DNA from: Cerioporus squamosus
Taxonomy: Eukaryota > Basidiomycota > Agaricomycetes > Polyporales > Polyporaceae
Length of the DNA stretch: 33,452 nt
Direction of reading: 5' to 3'
Assembly: GCA_022592435.1 (NCBI GenBank)
Contig: JABYQS010000304.1
Coordinates: forward strand, 1-33,452
Under the pieces are notes generated by a model. That model made no database searches, was not told where the DNA came from, and was given only the letters and a program-made list of their open reading frames with translations. A program made the position numbers and the translations under genes. Below, piece after piece: positions 29,500 through 33,452 of this stretch (its first letter is position 1; every line of letters begins with the position of its first letter).

Positions 29500-30720
29500 C
29501 AGCGGTTATAGGGCGTCCTCGAGGATGGAGCTGGACAGATGGTCCCTTGATTTCGGAGACTTACTACGCAGTGGAGGTATGATATCAAGATTCTGGTCAA
29601 CACTTTGGATGGTCGATAGAAGCGATGGAGTGGAAAGAGGGTAGACGTACGTCACCCGAGACGGCGGATATCGCGACCCAACTGACGTCGGATGACACCC
29701 TCGAACGGAGGCAACGAGAGAACTCACATGGGCGTGGAGAGGAAGCAGAGTCTCTCCAACCTCGAGATAGCGGTTCGGGTACATCCTGACGACACCAGTA
29801 CCCTCGGGAAGGTCTGATACCTCTGACGCTTCTCGGGAGGAAAGTAGCGGAGAGATTGCCTCGGAGATAGCCTCCGCAATATGACAAGTGAGTTCAGATC
29901 CTGCTGGAAAAAAGGGGACAAGTCAGAATGGAAGGGAAGCTGCTGAAGTGGTCGACCAATCAGCCTGTGTGCGTGGTGAAGGTTGGTCAGATTCTGCGTA
30001 CCTCTGAACAGCTTCTGGTCGTCTACAGCGTATGACGTTCACGTGTTCGGTGCAGGCTGAGGGTACGAGGCTGTAGACGACAACCCAACGTGACTGCGAG
30101 TCGAACAGGGAGAGAATGCACGCACCAAGGGAGGACACAGTGTCACAACGGAGACCGCGTCTGTAGCCAACCGAGCCCGCGTGTCGTACCGCGGAGATGA
30201 AAAGCTTCTCGAAGCGCACCAAGTATAACAAACAGTCACGTTGACGACGCCCGTGTAAATTTCGCTCTCAGCGGCTGTGACTTGAATAGAACCAAATCAG
30301 TATGCGGAACAGAGAGGACCCCTCACTGCAGACTTGAGGTACCCACTGCCCGCGCAGGCTCCTGCGGCGCGAGTCGACTCTTGCCACGAGCGCCGTAGAG
30401 TCCAAGGTATATGAGTTCGAGGTGCAGACGCGAAGAGATTAAGAGCGCACTCACCCGAAATCGTCCAGCGCCCGCAGTGTCCCTCTGTCGACTATGAAGC
30501 CGCCTGAACTCAGGCTCCCGCCCGAGCCCATGCTCTCAATGCCATCAATCCTTGTTGCCGCCACCTCCGCGTCGGACGCTCGAGAGAGCGCGTATGTCCG
30601 GCGCCGTAGTCCAGATCGTCACATGCCCGCTCACATCAGACGGGCCCCTCAGTCGAGTGAGTATTTCTTCGCTTTGTCTTCGCGCCGTACTACAGGTCTG
30701 ACTGGATTGCGTAGGACCAT
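29500..30720 (-). other. exon-like pieces of an unidentified gene
   Basis: On the - strand several stretches have coding-like text bounded by splice-like sites. Near 30630-30460 is RTYALSRASDAEV... ESMGSGGSLSSGGF... VDRGTLRALDDFG before GTGAGT. Near 30375-30340 is LRGQWVPQVC before GTGAGG. Near 30285-30240 is AESEIYTGVVN before GTGACT. Near 29900-29733 is CHIAEAISEAISPLLSS... and MYPNRYLEVGETLLPLHAH before GTGAGT. I cannot join all of them in one frame or name the family. It may be a multi-exon gene or its remains. Introns seem to be 40-90 bp. Confidence 0.3.
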
Positions 30721-31633
30721 AGGAGCCTGTTGACGCCGCTTTGAGTTGGCGCTACTGCCTGGTAAGGTCCCGGGTCGGCGAGACTCATAAAGAACGTACT
30801 CACAGGGCGTTCATCATACAGTTTTGGCTATCGTAACTCTGGACTCACTTCAGTATCTACTTCCCGTCGTGTATCACTGGCCGCTTGCAGACCCGTATCG
30901 TTGCCACAGACATTGCTCCCGTACGACTCTCGTTTTCTTACCTCCGCATAAGTACCTGCCAATTGAAGTTGCTCTTTCTGTATAATACTGTATGTCTCAG
31001 TCGCACTGCTCACATTCATATGAATCGCGAACCCTGTCGAGTCCACGAAAGGAGGAAGCTGTGGCCAGCAGGCTCGTGGCCTTCCAGAGTACGAGGGCGG
31101 GAGCTAAGCGCCAAAGCGGCCTATGTCGAACCACACAGCTTATGTAAGAATATCTCACGTTCAAGGCCGAGGACGACGGCGCGTGGGTTGCCAGTGAGAC
31201 TTGCCTTCTCTTCAAACCACCATGTCACCCTCGCTGCATTCCAGAGTTGAACGCGAAAATATTTACGAGTGCGTGTTAGGTTTTTATCACACTTTTGACT
31301 GCGGCTGGTCTACTGACCATACTAATAGAAGGCGCATGCACCAACCGGCCGGGAACTCATTCGCCGAGATTGACGTCGACTCGTCTTCACAGTCGCTCAG
31401 AGCGACGAGAACTGTACATGAGCTGTGGTACGATTAGAGTACTGCTCGTTATTCGACCGTGCACGACTTTCGACGCAGGCGCGTAAGGAAGTGACGGAAC
31501 TTTGTTCCCAACGCCGCCAACAATCTCACAGCTGAAGCTTCTCGGCAACGGAATCCCACGGCAAGCATAGCCTGGCGCCGTCCGCTCTCACTGCCCTGCT
31601 GTCCACTCTATCGTTCTCTCCCTCTTCCTTGTC
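30721..31633. other. intergenic region upstream of the G-alpha-like gene
   Basis: I see no supportable gene. It presumably includes the promoter of the gene starting at 31634. Confidence 0.35.
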
Positions 31634-33111
31634 ATGGGTGCATGCGTGTCCACAAGTGACCGATCAGGGAAGAACAACGAGGTGCTTCCGGGCCAGAAGA
31701 AGAATACGAAAGCCGCCGTATGTAGATTCGCTCATGCCGTCATGTTCGCGCTTCTCACCTTGACCCTCGCAGGCTCGTAGGCCGGTGAAGGTACGTCGTC
31801 AAGCCGCAGTTGCCGGCAGTTTCACCAATGACTTATTGCTCTTCGGACGTACGAAAGATCCTTCTCCTCGGATCGAGCGGCTCCGGCAAGACCACAATCT
31901 TCAAGCAGATGCGGCTCGTGCACCACGTCCCCTTCACTCAACAAGAGATCGAGTCTTACCGTCAACTGATCTACCTCAACATTACTGATGGTCTGCAGTC
32001 GGGGATCGGTCGCATGAACTCATCAGGATTCTCCGTGACGGAGGAAATCGAAAGCTTTTATCCACCGTCGCAGACTCCGTCCATGATCTGAAGGACGACG
32101 AGCGGTTCCCGGTCGAGTATCGCCACCCCATCGAGTGGCTATGGAAGGACCCTAACGTCCAAGCCATGTACAGTAACGGCAACGAAGCTGGCATACCGAG
32201 AAGTACGTCTCTCCCGATCCGGCTTCCAGTCACTGAGCGGCAGCACTGACGTCGACGGACACACCAGCCTATCGTACTTCTGTCAGAACCTCGGCGTCTA
32301 TTCGAACGGCGCTTCCATCCCAGCAATCAGGACATCCTGCCATGCCCAAGTCAGAACGACGGGGATCACGGAGACCACGTTCCCGCTTCAGCGTGGCCGT
32401 GACCTCCTCATTACCGATGTCGGAGGCAGCAAAGCGAGCGCAGGAAGTGGAAACATTGCGCAGACGGCGTGAATGCCGTGATCTTCATGGTGAACCTGGC
32501 CGGCTACAACCAGTCGCTCGTGAGGACGAAGATAGGGTGCGTTTCGCGCTATGCGCTCCTCGTCGACGGTAGGGACTCATACCGATCGTTCAGAACCAGA
32601 TGGAGGACGCCTTGGATCTATGGGAGCAGACATGCAGGGCTCCATGGCTAGCAGACACTGTTTTCGTGGGTTGCTCGGCTTACGTCCAGGAATCCGCACT
32701 GAGGGAATGCGCAGATACTGCTTCTGAATAAGGCCGACCTCTTCGAAGAGAAGATTGCGCATTCCGACATCAAGAACTTCTTTCCTGTGTGTAGATGCAA
32801 CTGTCGCGTTCCCGACGTACATGCTGAACGTATCATAACTTTAAAAGGATTACAAAGGTCCGGTTGGCAACGCCGATGCGGGGCGCAGATTTTTCATGGA
32901 CAGGTTCCAAGCTATTGCACGGGAAGCATTCGCTACACAGAATTGGAGTTTACACTGCCAGTACGCCCGAACCAGACCCGGTTCGTCCCACATACTCACT
33001 TCTGCTTCCCAACAGCTTCACGATCGCGATCAACACCATGAGCATCCGGCTAGTCATGGCCTCCGTACGAAATATGTAGTTCAGTGCCGTGGCAAATCAT
33101 CCGCACGCTGA
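31634..33111 (+). pseudogene. heterotrimeric G protein alpha subunit, multiply broken
   Basis: Exon 1 (31634-31717) begins MGACVSTSD, the Gly-2/Cys N-terminus that in this family is myristoylated and palmitoylated. After a 55-bp intron the family motifs appear in order: phosphate loop KILLLGSSGSGKTTIFKQM (near 31853), RTTGITET switch I (near 32350), DVGG switch II (near 32420), VNAVIFMVNLAGYNQSL (near 32470), guanine-binding NKAD (near 32727), SDIKNFFP, FMDRFQ, and a C-terminal MASVRNM followed by a stop. They fall in several different frames: breaks are visible between exon 1-2 and the phosphate loop, around 32000-32100, and repeatedly in 32290-32470. Normal subunits are about 350 aa and relay receptor signals at the plasma membrane. 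The number of breaks makes a pseudogene likelier than splicing; a low-quality sequence stretch is the alternative. Confidence 0.75.
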
Positions 33112-33452
33112 TGTTTTTATCTCCTCAGAGTGAGTTACACATGCGGACGATGAGGCCGCCCTGCCTGATATGCGCATGTACTAATCTGTCTTCATCAGTA
33201 CCATCTTCCCGACCTGCGAGCAAACATGCTTCCGTACCTAGCTCTTACGCGCTGGTCGCGCTCCCGTCCGGCCCATTGCTCTTGGAATTCGACCACTTGT
33301 TTTCGTTCGGTGCACAGCGCCCTCATGTACTTAGCCACCCCTCATAAATTATCGTTATCATCACTGAGGGAACATAGACGGACGCGATCGCCAACCGGCG
33401 AGAAGATCAGGCATATGAATCACAGGAACTCTACGTATCGTCATGGACCAGG

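Overview
This window is nuclear DNA of a filamentous basidiomycete, most likely an agaricomycete. The evidence is many short introns (about 45-75 bp) with GT...AG ends and CTNAC-like branch sites, C-ending codon preference, class I hydrophobins, F-box/LRR-like genes, a DUF6533-type membrane protein and a G-alpha-like gene. Several host genes look damaged, so much of the window reads as accessory or decaying sequence around one nearly pristine LTR retrotransposon.

Layout. Bases 1-5831 hold a tandem pair of DUF4470-like genes on the + strand. The first is a truncated copy with an internal deletion; the second is near full length with apparent frame breaks. Bases 6090-13451 are a complete Ty3/Gypsy chromovirus with 357/358-bp LTRs that differ by two substitutions and one indel. 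Bases 13630-16551 hold two tandem F-box-like genes with one matching intron each. Bases 17411-19492 hold two class I hydrophobin genes on the - strand, duplicated with part of their 3' flanks. Around 20.7 kb is a relic of an alkyltransferase-like (ATL) gene. Bases 22496-24100 hold a DUF6533-type seven-helix protein, 24566-25162 (-) an intact four-exon ATL gene, and 25366-28260 (-) a large homeodomain-like nuclear protein gene with a one-base break. Bases 29.5-30.8 kb contain exon-like - strand pieces I cannot name. Bases 31634-33111 are a broken G-alpha gene.

The retrotransposon is the main discovery. (1) It appears self-primed like Tf1: the 11 nt after the LTR (6448-6458) are the exact reverse complement of the predicted 5' end of its own RNA (6382-6392), 34 bp below a TATA box. 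(2) It carries an extra, unrecognised 317-aa ORF upstream of gag. (3) That ORF has no genomic start codon. A 54-bp intron ends exactly where joining A|TG would create one. (4) From the predicted RNA start to 7627 (1,246 nt) there is no ATG in any frame, although CAT occurs 23 times. Together these suggest a splicing-controlled translation switch: spliced RNA gains an AUG and makes the extra protein, while unspliced genomic RNA stays AUG-free until the gag region. Gag and Pol follow, with a stop/ATG gap of 8 nt and a G GGT TTT heptamer that would join them by -1 frameshifting.
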